From positions 248,001-312,000 of the forward strand of contig CANMXJ010000004.1 of assembly GCA_947501805.1 (NCBI GenBank): DNA of 64,000 nt, read 5' to 3'. Position numbers and translations under genes: made by a program. The notes below the pieces were generated by a model that was not told the origin of the DNA, searched no databases, and was given only the letters and a program-made list of their open reading frames with translations. Shown one piece after another: positions 1 to 8,325 of this stretch. Within the stretch, counting starts at the first letter, position 1; each line of letters starts with the position of its first letter. Source of the stretch: an uncultured Sulfitobacter sp. (GTDB lineage Bacteria; Pseudomonadota; Alphaproteobacteria; Rhodobacterales; Rhodobacteraceae).

Positions 1-443
1 TGTACTTTTTCGCGGCGCTCGTGCTTTTCCTGTGCTTCAAGGCTCATTGTGGCGATGGGCCGTGCATCCAGACGCTTGAGCGAAATCGGATCACCTGTTA
101 CCGAGCAATAGCCGAACTCGCCCTCATCAAGACGGCGCAGCGCAGCGTCGATTTTTTCGACCAGCTTGCGTGCACGGTCGCGCGTGCGCAACTCCAGTGC
201 ACGGTCAGTCTCTTCGGACGCACGATCATTTACATCCGGAATGTTGCGTGTAGTGTCTTGCAAACCTTCCAGCGTATCACGGCTGCCCTCGATCAACTCA
301 GCCCGCCAATTCAATAACTTGCGACGGAAGTACTCTTCCTGCTTTTCGTTCATGAATGGCTCGCCCTCAGCCGGACGATAATCATCTGACAAAAAAACTT
401 CCTGTTTCATGTACTTTTCCCCAATTGTTTTCAGTTCTGGCAT
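1..443 (-). CDS. dksA: DksA-type RNA polymerase-binding transcription factor (3' end cut by window)
   Basis: DksA/TraR proteins insert a coiled coil into the RNA polymerase secondary channel and, with ppGpp, retune transcription. About 147 residues are visible; the family normally ends a few residues later, so only the extreme C-terminus lies outside the window. The coiled-coil tip DVNDRA keeps the DxxDxA acidic motif. The zinc-finger region reads GYCSVTGDPISLKRLDARP, keeping one of the four cysteines of the E. coli protein, as in other alphaproteobacterial DksA forms. The start at 443 has GAGAGG about 7 bases upstream; an in-frame ATG at 410 (MKQEVF...) also has a purine-rich GGGGAAAA before it and is a real alternative. 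The gene is divergent from moxR. Confidence 0.9.
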   Translation of the reverse strand, partial: MPELKTIGEKYMKQEVFLSDDYRPAEGEPFMNEKQEEYFRRKLLNWRAELIEGSRDTLEGLQDTTRNIPDVNDRASEETDRALELRTRDRARKLVEKIDAALRRLDEGEFGYCSVTGDPISLKRLDARPIATMSLEAQEKHERREKV

Positions 444-588
444 GTCTGTACCTCTCCCTGAGATCTTCCCTGTGACGCCGCGTCTATCTTAGGCTCTGAG
501 AATTGTCACTACACAATCCTTTGGATTTTTGGTTAAAGACTTTCGAATTACTTTGCGCAGCACCACCTGACAGAAGGTTGAAAACCAT

Positions 589-1428
589 ATGAAATTCCAA
601 GGCACCGCTGATTACGTCGCGACGGATGACCTGACCATCGCGGTCAATGCCGCTGTAACGCTTGAACGCCCCCTGCTGGTCAAGGGGGAGCCGGGCACCG
701 GTAAAACAGAGTTGGCCAAGCAGGTTTCAACCGCGCTTGGTCTGCGCATGATCGAGTGGAATATCAAATCCACCACCCGCGCACAGCAGGGATTGTACGA
801 ATATGACGCGGTCAGCCGGTTGCGTGACAGCCAGCTGGGCGAGGAAAAGGTGCATGACGTTGCCAACTACATCAAAAAGGGCAAGCTTTGGGAAGCATTT
901 GAAGCGGATGAAAAAGTTGTTCTGCTGATTGACGAAATCGACAAAGCAGACATCGAATTCCCCAACGACCTGTTGCAAGAGCTTGATAAGATGGAGTTCT
1001 TTGTCTACGAGACCGGCAAAACGATCAAGGCGGCAAACCGCCCGATTGTAATCATCACGTCAAACAATGAAAAAGAACTGCCGGATGCGTTTTTGCGGCG
1101 CTGTTTCTTCCATTATATCCGCTTTCCAGAGATGGACACATTGAAAAAGATCGTCGAAGTGCACCATCCGGGCATCAAGGAAACACTGCTGACAACCGCA
1201 TTGACGCAGTTCTACGAGATCCGCGAGCAGCAGGGCCTGAAAAAGAAACCTTCGACCTCCGAAGTTCTGGATTGGCTCAAGCTGTTGCTGGCCGAAGACA
1301 TGGACGTCGCCGACCTGCGGGGGGACGGTGCTTCTGCCTTGCCCAAGTTGCACGGTGCCTTGCTGAAAAACGAACAGGACGTGCATTTGTTTGAGCGGTT
1401 GGCATTCATGGCGCGCGGCAAACGATAA
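589..1428 (+). CDS. MoxR-family AAA+ ATPase
   Basis: MoxR ATPases act as chaperones that mature or insert cofactors into partner complexes, usually with a VWA-domain protein. The 279-residue protein has Walker A GEPGTGKT at residues 33-40, Walker B VVLLIDEID near residue 110, a sensor-1 TSNNEKELPDAFLRRC stretch, and a C-terminal lid. AGAAGG lies upstream of the ATG. The CoxE-like VWA protein at 3377 is the expected partner, separated from it by a DUF2927 lipoprotein and a tiny membrane protein, all on this strand. The substrate complex cannot be read from the sequence. No cox (CO dehydrogenase) structural genes are nearby, so a CO dehydrogenase role is not implied. Confidence 0.93.
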   Translation: MKFQGTADYVATDDLTIAVNAAVTLERPLLVKGEPGTGKTELAKQVSTALGLRMIEWNIKSTTRAQQGLYEYDAVSRLRDSQLGEEKVHDVANYIKKGKLWEAFEADEKVVLLIDEIDKADIEFPNDLLQELDKMEFFVYETGKTIKAANRPIVIITSNNEKELPDAFLRRCFFHYIRFPEMDTLKKIVEVHHPGIKETLLTTALTQFYEIREQQGLKKKPSTSEVLDWLKLLLAEDMDVADLRGDGASALPKLHGALLKNEQDVHLFERLAFMARGKR

Positions 1429-1814
1429 GCGTCCGTTTTTCAATAAACAATTCGGAAAAACAGGCAAAGCGCCACGATCTGTGTGCGCTTTGCAACATTG
1501 GATTCCCTGACGGGATACCAAAAGCCAAGCTGGTTTCCCTCATCCACCTAAAAACAAGGCATTTTTGAGGATGGCCTGAAAATTCCCGCATTAATTGAAG
1601 TTTGACTGCCATATTCCGCCTTATTTGCCCCAAATTTGCCTTAATTGCTCCCTACTAAGGGCCCGATGGAAGGCGAAAAGACCTGAAATCCAAGGCTCAA
1701 AAAGGGCAGGCAGGCAGTTATGAGTATCCTTTTCGCACGTTCCGTGCACGCAATTGGCGTGTCCGTATTCCGTATTCTTGCGGGGCAACGCACCAAATTT
1801 GTAGAGCTTTCTAC
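1429..1814. other. 386-bp intergenic stretch after moxR
   Basis: No convincing full-size gene is visible. It holds one inverted repeat (1464-1493) and a possible 32-codon reading frame whose stop overlaps the start of the DUF2927 gene. A+T is locally higher around 1560-1640 (runs such as ttaattgaag and ccttaattgc), which fits a promoter region for the downstream genes, but I could not pick a clear -35/-10 pair. Confidence 0.5.
1464..1493. terminator. Inverted repeat after moxR, possible terminator or processing hairpin
   Basis: GCAAAGCGC at 1464-1472 is perfectly complemented by GCGCTTTGC at 1485-1493, giving a 9-bp stem and a 12-base loop 36 bases after the moxR stop. There is no T-run on the plus side, so an intrinsic terminator is only weakly supported. 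On the minus strand a short T-run follows, but no minus-strand gene ends here. Confidence 0.4.
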
Positions 1815-1818
1815 ATGA
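1720..1818 (+). CDS. Possible 32-residue leader or small protein overlapping the DUF2927 start
   Basis: The frame starts MSILFARSVHAIG and ends with a TGA that overlaps the ATG of the DUF2927 gene (ATGA at 1815-1818). A weak purine-rich AAAGGGCAGG lies upstream. The DUF2927 ATG has no Shine-Dalgarno sequence of its own, so coupling through this small frame is plausible. Short frames arise by chance, and conservation is unknown. Confidence 0.25.
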   Translation: MSILFARSVHAIGVSVFRILAGQRTKFVELST

Positions 1819-3173
1819 GGGCGCGGTCGGTTCTACCACTGGTGATGCTGTTGAACGCATGTGTCCCTGCCTCGCAACATGACGTCGCAACACGGGCAAG
1901 TTTTGCCAGCAGCACCCTGCCCCCGATGAAGTCATTCTCGGCCAGCGCGCCGGTTGCACCGATCCGGTCAAACAATGATCTGGCACTGGATTTCATCGAA
2001 CTGTCGTTTCAGATGGAAAGCGGGCGTCGCCTGCCGGTCCTCACACGGTTCGAAACGCCCATTACTGTACGTGTCACAGGCAGACCTTCTGCCACGCTAA
2101 AACCGGACCTCAAACGCTTGATCTCGCGTCTGCGCAACGAGGCCAAGATCGACATCAGTGAAACAACGGCACCTGCCGCTAACATTACAATTCAGGCTGT
2201 CAGCCGCGCCGAAATTCGCGCCGTCTTGCCACAAGCCGCCTGTTTTGTTGCGCCAAACGTCTCGTCGTTGAGTGAATACCAAACCTCTCGCCGCAAACCT
2301 GCGACGAATTGGACGCTTCTGAAGAAACGCGAACGTCTGGCGATTTTCCTCCCCAATGACAGCAGCCCGCAAGAGGTCCGCGATTGTTTGCACGAAGAAC
2401 TGGCCCAAGCACTTGGTCCGCTTAACGACCTGTATCGCTTGCCTGATTCCGTGTTTAACGATGACAACGTTCATACCGTGCTGACCGGCTTTGATATGTT
2501 GATCTTGCGCACCTATTACGATCCTGCGCTGCGTTCGGGAATGACACGTGGTCAGGTTGCATCTGCCCTGCCCTCTGTTCTGGCGCGCACAAATCCGCGG
2601 GGTGCCAACCGCGCCGCACGCTTTGCCACCCGTACCCCAAAAGCCTGGAGCAAGGCGATCCAGACCGCGCTTGGCCGCTCTGTCTCTTTTTCGGGACGCC
2701 AGGCCGCTGCGCACGAAGGTATCCGGATTGCTAGCGCAATGGGTTGGACCGATCATCGCCGCGCATTTGCCCATTATGCGATGGGCCGCGTGCTTCAGAC
2801 CAGTGATCCGGAAACGGCGCACAAACACTATTTGGCGGCTGAACGCTATTACAGAAACACGCCCGGCACCAATCTGCACCGCGCTTATGTCGCGACACAA
2901 CTGTCGGCCTATGCAATCACCCGCGGTGACGGCGCAGAAGCCCTGCGGCTTATTGGCCCACATATTGCCACGGCGCGTCAAAGCGAGAATGCCGCGCTGT
3001 TGTCGACCCTTCTTTTGCTGCGTTCAGAAGCACTTGAGCTGGAAAATCGCCATACCGAAGCCCGTAGCGTCAGGCTGGACAGCATCGGCTGGGCGCGGTA
3101 CGGCTTTGGACCAGATTGGGCTGTGCGGGCCAAGCTGCGCGAGATTGCATCGCTGAACCCGCTCAAAGGTTAA
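1815..3173 (+). CDS. DUF2927 domain-containing lipoprotein
   Basis: The 452-residue protein begins with a lipoprotein signal (MRARSVLPLVMLLNAC, lipobox LNAC with Cys at residue 16), so it should be attached to a membrane and face the periplasm. The middle matches the DUF2927 family, with a HEELAQALGPLNDLY segment near residue 195 that recalls an HExxH-like helix but lacks a second His. The C-terminal 200 residues look helical and TPR-like (alanine-rich repeats such as HYAMGRVLQTSDPETAHKHY). The function of the family is unknown. It sits between moxR and coxE-type genes, so it may serve the same complex; that is inference. The start lacks an obvious ribosome binding site. Confidence 0.82.
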   Translation: MRARSVLPLVMLLNACVPASQHDVATRASFASSTLPPMKSFSASAPVAPIRSNNDLALDFIELSFQMESGRRLPVLTRFETPITVRVTGRPSATLKPDLKRLISRLRNEAKIDISETTAPAANITIQAVSRAEIRAVLPQAACFVAPNVSSLSEYQTSRRKPATNWTLLKKRERLAIFLPNDSSPQEVRDCLHEELAQALGPLNDLYRLPDSVFNDDNVHTVLTGFDMLILRTYYDPALRSGMTRGQVASALPSVLARTNPRGANRAARFATRTPKAWSKAIQTALGRSVSFSGRQAAAHEGIRIASAMGWTDHRRAFAHYAMGRVLQTSDPETAHKHYLAAERYYRNTPGTNLHRAYVATQLSAYAITRGDGAEALRLIGPHIATARQSENAALLSTLLLLRSEALELENRHTEARSVRLDSIGWARYGFGPDWAVRAKLREIASLNPLKG

Positions 3174-3203
3174 CAGCCCGAAACACGTAAGTTAGGGCCA
3201 AGT

Positions 3204-3377
3204 ATGATCGTACTCGTTTTAGGCATTGTGGGCGCGCTGATTGGCGGGTTCACCGCCCGCAAACGGCGCGGCAACCGCAAGGATATTGCACAATACGCCG
3301 CCGGATACGCGATGGCCTTTATGATCGTCGGGATTGTCTTGACGGTTCTTATTGACCGCATATTCTTGGCCGTCTGA
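3204..3377 (+). CDS. 57-residue membrane protein coupled to the CoxE-like gene
   Basis: The frame begins MIVLVLGIVGALIGG and ends IDRIFLAV. It has two hydrophobic segments (residues about 2-15 and 36-52) flanking a basic loop (TARKRRGNRKD), so a two-helix inner-membrane hairpin is predicted. Its TGA overlaps the ATG of the VWA gene by one base (TGATG), which strongly suggests translational coupling and supports it as a real gene despite its size. I do not recognise a named family. Confidence 0.7.
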   Translation: MIVLVLGIVGALIGGFTARKRRGNRKDIAQYAAGYAMAFMIVGIVLTVLIDRIFLAV

Positions 3378-4564
3378 TGTTTCTGCCCTTCTTTGATCAG
3401 CTTCGCGCGCACAAGGTTCCCGTGTCCATGCGGGAATTTTTGGCGTTTTTGGACGGTATGGCCGCTGGCATCGCCACCTATGACGTTGAGGCGTTTTACT
3501 ACCTTGCCCGTGTGTCGATGGTCAAAGACGAACGTAACATCGACAAGTTTGATCAGGCTTTTGCGGCAGCGTTTAAAGGGTTGGAAAACATTAGCTTGGA
3601 CGACGTTCTTGAAGCTGTGGAAATCCCTCAGGACTGGCTTGAGAAGATGGCCGAGAAACATCTGACAGCTGAAGAGAAAGCCGAGATCGAAGCCGCTGGC
3701 GGATTTGAAAAGTTGATGGAGACACTCAAGAAACGCCTTGAGGAACAAAAGGGCCGCCATCAGGGTGGCAACAAGTGGGTCGGCACAGCGGGCACCTCGC
3801 CTTTTGGTGCCTATGGCTACAACCCCGAAGGCGTGCGGATTGGCCAGAAGGAGTCCCGCCACCAGAGGGCCACCAAAGTCTGGGACAAACGCGAATTCAA
3901 GAACTTGGACGACACGGTTGAACTGGGCACGCGCAACATCAAGGTTGCACTAAAGCGGCTGCGTCGCTGGGCGCGCGACGGCGCGCAGGAAGAACTTGAT
4001 CTGAACGGCACCATCCGCGCCACGGCAGAACACGGCTATCTGGATGTCAAAACCCGTCCCGAGCGGCGCAATGCAGTTAAGGTGTTGTTGTTCCTTGATG
4101 TTGGCGGATCAATGGACCCGCATGTGAAAGTGGTTGAGGAATTGTTTTCGGCGGCGAAATCCGAATTCAAGCACATGGAACACTTCTATTTCCACAACTG
4201 CCTCTATGAAGGTGTCTGGAAAGACAACCGGCGCCGTTGGGACGCGCAGCTTGATACGCATGAAATCCTGCGCACCTATGGCTCTGATTACAAATGTATT
4301 TTTGTCGGTGACGCGTCGATGTCCCCTTATGAGGTTGCCTATCCCGGCGGTGCAAATGAGCATTGGAACCCCGAAGCCGGATCGGTCTGGCTGACGCGCG
4401 CGCGCGATCAATGGCCCAGCAATTTGTGGATCAATCCGGTCCCCGAAAAATACTGGCGTTATACCCAATCGATTGAAATGATCCGCGAGATTTTCGGACC
4501 GCAAGCCATGGTACCAATGACACTGGAAGGCCTGAGCCGCGGCATCAAGGAACTCACACGCTAA
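3377..4564 (+). CDS. CoxE-like VWA domain protein
   Basis: Proteins of the VWA_CoxE family pair with MoxR ATPases in assembly of other complexes. The 395-residue product opens with the typical N-terminal MFLPFFDQLRAHKVPVSMRE segment and carries a C-terminal VWA domain with an intact MIDAS start, LFLDVGGSMD (DxGxS), near residue 240. The middle (about residues 110-170) is charged and rich in Gly/Lys/Arg. It is cotranscribed with the 57-residue membrane protein just upstream and lies 1.9 kb downstream of moxR on the same strand. Its target complex is not encoded nearby. Confidence 0.9.
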   Translation: MFLPFFDQLRAHKVPVSMREFLAFLDGMAAGIATYDVEAFYYLARVSMVKDERNIDKFDQAFAAAFKGLENISLDDVLEAVEIPQDWLEKMAEKHLTAEEKAEIEAAGGFEKLMETLKKRLEEQKGRHQGGNKWVGTAGTSPFGAYGYNPEGVRIGQKESRHQRATKVWDKREFKNLDDTVELGTRNIKVALKRLRRWARDGAQEELDLNGTIRATAEHGYLDVKTRPERRNAVKVLLFLDVGGSMDPHVKVVEELFSAAKSEFKHMEHFYFHNCLYEGVWKDNRRRWDAQLDTHEILRTYGSDYKCIFVGDASMSPYEVAYPGGANEHWNPEAGSVWLTRARDQWPSNLWINPVPEKYWRYTQSIEMIREIFGPQAMVPMTLEGLSRGIKELTR

Positions 4565-4605
4565 AGCTTCTTGGTCTGGCACAGGAACCGTTCTAGGCTG
4601 TGCGC

Positions 4606-5763
4606 ATGTCCAACGCTCCTGTAACCCATATCGACCCTGCTGCGTTCCGTGCGGACCCCTATCCGGTATTGGCACAGATGCGCCGGGACACCCCGATTAC
4701 GTATGTGCCGGAACTGAATGCAACCCTTCTGACGCGGCGTGAAGATATTCACCGTGAAGAAAAACGCATCCATGTGTTTTCCTCCGTTCAGCCGGGCGGG
4801 TTGATGGAAAAGATCATGGGCCTGAATATGATGCGCCGCGATGGCAATGCGCATATGTCCGAGCGGCGTGCGTTGTTTCCCGCCCTGAGCCCGCGCACCG
4901 TGGCGGATCATTGGGCGCCTTTGTTCAGGAAAATCGTCGAGCAACAACTTGATGCGCTGTCCCCTCGTAACGGCTGCGACCTTGTGACGGAATATGCGAT
5001 GCCGGTCTCCGGAGCTGCTCTGTGCGCCATGACCGGACTGACCAATATGACGCCAGCCCAGATGGACCGCGCAAGTCAGGAAATGCTGGATGCCGTGGCA
5101 AACTACGCTGCTGATCCAGACATTGACACTAAGGGTTTTGCGCAATCCGCCTTTGTCGACACCGCAATTGACGCACGATTGATTGCGCTCCGCGATGCGC
5201 CGGACCCGTCCATCCTCAGTGTGCTTGATCGCGCTGGCATGTCACGTGACAGCATCGGGGCCAACGTCAAAGTCATCATTGGCGGAGGGCAGAACGAACC
5301 GCGGGATGCGATTGCGGGGCTATTATGGGCGCTGCTAAGCAATCGGACCCAACTGGAGCATTTGCGCTCTGGTCGTGCCAGTTTCATTGACGCTTTTGGT
5401 GAATACGCGCGATTCGTCGCTCCGATCCAGATGACACCCCGCATGATTGCCCAGCCGGACACGGTGAACGGCGTTTCCTTCGAAACCGGAGACCGCGTGT
5501 TCCTGATGTATAGCTCGGCCTGCCGTGACGAGGATGTGTTCGTTGATGCAGACACCTTCGATGTTACCCGCAACACCTCTGCGGCGATCCCCTTTGGTGC
5601 GGGGCCCCATTTCTGCGCAGGTGCTGCAGCGGCGCGGACTTTGGTGGCCGATTATGCCGTGCCAATGATCCTCGAGCGGTTTCCAGACCTGCGACTTGCC
5701 GGGCCGGTCCCGTTTGACGGTTGGGCGTTTCGTGGCCCGACCTCTGTGCCAGTGACGTGGTAA
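4606..5763 (+). CDS. Cytochrome P450
   Basis: The 385-residue protein has the heme signature FGAGPHFCAG with the thiolate ligand at Cys337, and the EYAR form of the ExxR motif in the K helix. The I-helix segment IIGGGQNEPRDAIAG lacks the usual acid-Thr pair (AGxDTT): Pro stands where the conserved Thr is expected, so proton delivery may differ from that of typical P450s. No ferredoxin or ferredoxin reductase gene is next to it, so its redox partners must be elsewhere. I prefer the ATG at 4606 over a GTG at 4600. Substrate unknown; CYP family not assigned. Confidence 0.92.
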   Translation: MSNAPVTHIDPAAFRADPYPVLAQMRRDTPITYVPELNATLLTRREDIHREEKRIHVFSSVQPGGLMEKIMGLNMMRRDGNAHMSERRALFPALSPRTVADHWAPLFRKIVEQQLDALSPRNGCDLVTEYAMPVSGAALCAMTGLTNMTPAQMDRASQEMLDAVANYAADPDIDTKGFAQSAFVDTAIDARLIALRDAPDPSILSVLDRAGMSRDSIGANVKVIIGGGQNEPRDAIAGLLWALLSNRTQLEHLRSGRASFIDAFGEYARFVAPIQMTPRMIAQPDTVNGVSFETGDRVFLMYSSACRDEDVFVDADTFDVTRNTSAAIPFGAGPHFCAGAAAARTLVADYAVPMILERFPDLRLAGPVPFDGWAFRGPTSVPVTW

Positions 5764-5820
5764 ACCAGTTGTTTCACCCCTCTCGCTTGCCTCCCCTGCA
5801 ATCGCCCCCATATTAAACCC

Positions 5821-6504
5821 ATGATACGTGTTTTCCCCATCTTGCTTGCTATCGGCTACGCGCTTGTGATGTATCGCTTTTCCGCGTGGCGAACGGGGCG
5901 TGAGCTGGATGCGAAGTCCACTCTGTTGGCTGATCCAGCACTCAAAGAGATGAGTGACCGCATGGCATCGGCGCTCGACCTGCCACGGATCAAAGTACAT
6001 ATCTACGAGATCGAACCGATAAACGGCCTTGCCGCGCCTGACGGTCGCATTTTTATCACCCGTGGATTTTACAAGAAATTTGTCGCAGGCGAAGTCACCG
6101 CCGAAGAGCTTGCCAGCGTTATCGCGCATGAGTTGGGCCACGTTGCCTTGGGCCATTCGCGCCGCAGGATGATTGATTTTTCGGGTCAAAATGCCATTCG
6201 CACTGTACTGGCTATGGTGATCGGGCGGTTCATTCCGTTTGTCGGAGTTTGGGTCGCCAATATGCTGACCACCCTGCTGGCGGCCCGTCTGTCGCGCGGC
6301 GATGAGTACGAAGCCGACGCCTATGCCGCAGCGCTGTTGATCAAGGCGGGCATCGGCGTGGGACCGCAGATTTCACTGTTTAAGAAACTGGATGCTTTGA
6401 CTGCATCAAATGGCGGCTCCGCCCCTGCATGGTTGTTGAGCCATCCCAAGACGCAAGAGCGTGTTGCGGCCCTGCAGAAATTGCAAAACCGCTGGGAAAA
6501 GTGA
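5821..6504 (+). CDS. M48-family zinc metalloprotease
   Basis: This is a membrane-anchored HtpX/Ste24-type peptidase of 227 residues. It has an N-terminal hydrophobic segment (MIRVFPILLAIGYALVMY), the zinc motif HELGH at residues 103-107, a second hydrophobic stretch after it, and the third ligand Glu in DEYEADAYA near residue 163. It is shorter than E. coli HtpX (293 residues) and has fewer membrane segments, so I do not call it htpX. A role in envelope protein quality control is the family expectation. Confidence 0.88.
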   Translation: MIRVFPILLAIGYALVMYRFSAWRTGRELDAKSTLLADPALKEMSDRMASALDLPRIKVHIYEIEPINGLAAPDGRIFITRGFYKKFVAGEVTAEELASVIAHELGHVALGHSRRRMIDFSGQNAIRTVLAMVIGRFIPFVGVWVANMLTTLLAARLSRGDEYEADAYAAALLIKAGIGVGPQISLFKKLDALTASNGGSAPAWLLSHPKTQERVAALQKLQNRWEK

Positions 6505-6505
6505 G

Positions 6506-7051
6506 TTAACCCAGCGCTTTGGCCAATCGGGGGAGTTTCGCTTTCTTGAGCAAGGGGCGCATTTCCCAGTCTCGTCCAGACAAGCGACAGGCAGTTTCCA
6601 GAACACCCTGCGCCGCCTGTTCCACAGCGGCGAAATCTTCCATCCAGAGGTCCATCAGGTAGCCATCAGGATCAACGCGCTCCAGCCCTTCTTCAGCCAA
6701 AGTTGCGCGCGGAAAGTCCTTTGCGTTTAATGTCATGATCATATCTGCACTGGAATCCACAGCCACAGCAAGCACATGAATATCGTCCCCGTCCGGCAAC
6801 CACAGGCGCTGCGCAACTTGCGGCGCTGCGGCGCGTTCTGACTTGGGCCACGCCGCTTTGAGCAGGGCAATTTCGCTGCGGGCCTGTGCTTCGCCGTCAC
6901 GGCCTAGTTTCACCGCCGCACGCGCCCACTCTTCGAGGATACGCGCGGACCAGATCGGCTCGAACAGACCTGTGCGCGCGACCGCCAGCACGATCTCCCG
7001 CATTACAGTCGGATACAGGACGCAAGTGTCGATCAGCACGCGAGGGGCCAT
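6506..7051 (-). CDS. PIN domain protein
   Basis: PIN domains are Mg2+-dependent ribonuclease folds. The N-terminus MAPRVLIDTCVLYP provides the first acidic residue, GDDIHVLAVAVDS and MTLNAKDFP provide the others. The 181-residue product is longer than a typical VapC toxin (about 130), with a C-terminal extension, and no antitoxin-like gene adjoins it. Its ATG overlaps the stop of the rlmI-type gene by one base (TGATG), so it is probably translated from the same mRNA; this argues for an RNA-metabolism role rather than a toxin-antitoxin pair. A longer upstream reading in the same frame lies inside the rlmI gene and was rejected. Confidence 0.8.
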   Translation of the reverse strand: MAPRVLIDTCVLYPTVMREIVLAVARTGLFEPIWSARILEEWARAAVKLGRDGEAQARSEIALLKAAWPKSERAAAPQVAQRLWLPDGDDIHVLAVAVDSSADMIMTLNAKDFPRATLAEEGLERVDPDGYLMDLWMEDFAAVEQAAQGVLETACRLSGRDWEMRPLLKKAKLPRLAKALG

Positions 7052-8268
7052 CAGAGGCGAAAGAACAGCGACTTCAGATAGCCGCTTTCGGCGAGTTGCG
7101 GGAGTTGCGGATGATCCGGCCCTGCAAATCCCGTGTGCAGCAGAATACCGCGCCGCCCGGCCCGCCCGATGCCGCGCACTGACGACGTGCGAAACTGGTT
7201 CAAGTCCGCGGCATGCGAACAGGAACACAGTCCCAGGATACCGTTTTCCGCGACCAGGGGTGCTGCCAGACGTGCAATACGCTCATACGCGCGCAGGCCC
7301 GCTTCCATCGTGTTCTTGGAGGGGGCAAAAGCGGGTGGATCACAGATTACCACGTCAAATTCGGCACCCTCTGCGCGCAACGCAGCCAGCGTATCAAAGG
7401 CATCGCCCTGACGGGTGGCAAAGCGGTCCTGCATGCCCATGGCATGTGCGCCCTGGGTGGCAAGCTCAAGTGCGGGCGCAGAGCCGTCAACCGCCAAGGC
7501 ACTCTTTGCGCCCGCCGCCAATGCGGCAAGCCCAAACCCGCCGACATGGGCAAAGATATCCAAGACGCGCAAACCGCGTGACAGGCTTGCGGCAAAGGCG
7601 TGGTTGGGACGCTGATCATAGAACAAACCGGTTTTCTGACCGCCCGTCAGGTCCGCCATATAAGTCGCACCGTTCATCGGGACTGGGATCGCGGCAGATG
7701 GTGCTTCCCCTAGCAAGACAGAAGACACGTCATCGAGACCTTCGAGCGCGCGTGTCCGTCCGCTGGCATTTTTCAGGACGTTCTTCACACCCGTTACCTT
7801 GACGAGAGCGGCGCAAAGCGGCTCAAGCAGCATATCTGCCCAGGCTGCGTTTGGCTGCACAACACAGGTGTCGCCAAAACGGTCGATGATCACACCGGGA
7901 AGACCGTCAGCTTCGGCATGGATCAGACGGTAATAGGGCTCGTCATAAATCTGAGCGCGCAACTGCAAGGCACGTGCGAATTTGGCCTCGAACCATGCCG
8001 CATCAATCTTGGCGTCGGCGTCCTGGTCCAGCACACGTGCGATGATCTTGGAAACAGGGTTGACCGTGACCAAGCCCAACGGCTGACGCTCCGCATCTTC
8101 GAGGCGGGCCAGCGTGCCGGGCGCGAGGTTCTTGGTGCGTCGGTCTACAACCATTTCGTTGGTATAGACCCAAGGCGCGCCAAAACGGATCGCGCGGGCA
8201 TTGGCTTTGGGCATCAACCGAACAGTCGGCAGATCATGGGACGGGGTTGGGGAAAGGGGCTCTGTCAT
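7051..8268 (-). CDS. RlmI-type class I SAM-dependent rRNA (cytosine-C5) methyltransferase
   Basis: The 405-residue protein has an N-terminal PUA-type RNA-binding region (MPKANARAIRFGAPWVYTNE), a central domain, and a Rossmann methyltransferase domain with SAM motif VLDIFAHVGGFGLAALAAGA near residue 222, the NPPY-like CDPPAFAPSK, and a Cys pair GLCSCSH that fits the catalytic cysteine of m5C methyltransferases. The end LAESGYLKSLFFRL is typical of the family. RlmI in E. coli methylates C1962 of 23S rRNA; the same site here is inferred. It is cotranscribed with the PIN protein. Confidence 0.88.
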   Translation of the reverse strand: MTEPLSPTPSHDLPTVRLMPKANARAIRFGAPWVYTNEMVVDRRTKNLAPGTLARLEDAERQPLGLVTVNPVSKIIARVLDQDADAKIDAAWFEAKFARALQLRAQIYDEPYYRLIHAEADGLPGVIIDRFGDTCVVQPNAAWADMLLEPLCAALVKVTGVKNVLKNASGRTRALEGLDDVSSVLLGEAPSAAIPVPMNGATYMADLTGGQKTGLFYDQRPNHAFAASLSRGLRVLDIFAHVGGFGLAALAAGAKSALAVDGSAPALELATQGAHAMGMQDRFATRQGDAFDTLAALRAEGAEFDVVICDPPAFAPSKNTMEAGLRAYERIARLAAPLVAENGILGLCSCSHAADLNQFRTSSVRGIGRAGRRGILLHTGFAGPDHPQLPQLAESGYLKSLFFRL

Positions 8269-8325
8269 AAAGCCCCTTTAGTCGCTTCGCAGCTGTTGCG
8301 AAAGCGTTGAATCAACGCCACCGGC

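Noticed and set aside
2097..2981. 294-codon minus-strand frame inside the DUF2927 gene
   Set aside because: No recognisable motif, and the plus strand has a lipoprotein signal and family match.
5335..6189. 284-codon minus-strand frame across the P450 and M48 genes
   Set aside because: It spans two well-supported genes and an intergenic gap with no family resemblance.
6506..7051. VapC-type toxin-antitoxin locus
   Set aside because: No small antitoxin gene adjoins, the protein is too long, and it is coupled to an rRNA methyltransferase gene.
6843..7802. 319-codon plus-strand frame across the PIN and RlmI-type genes
   Set aside because: Arg/Pro/Ser-rich translation typical of an antisense shadow, and the opposite strand encodes clear motifs.
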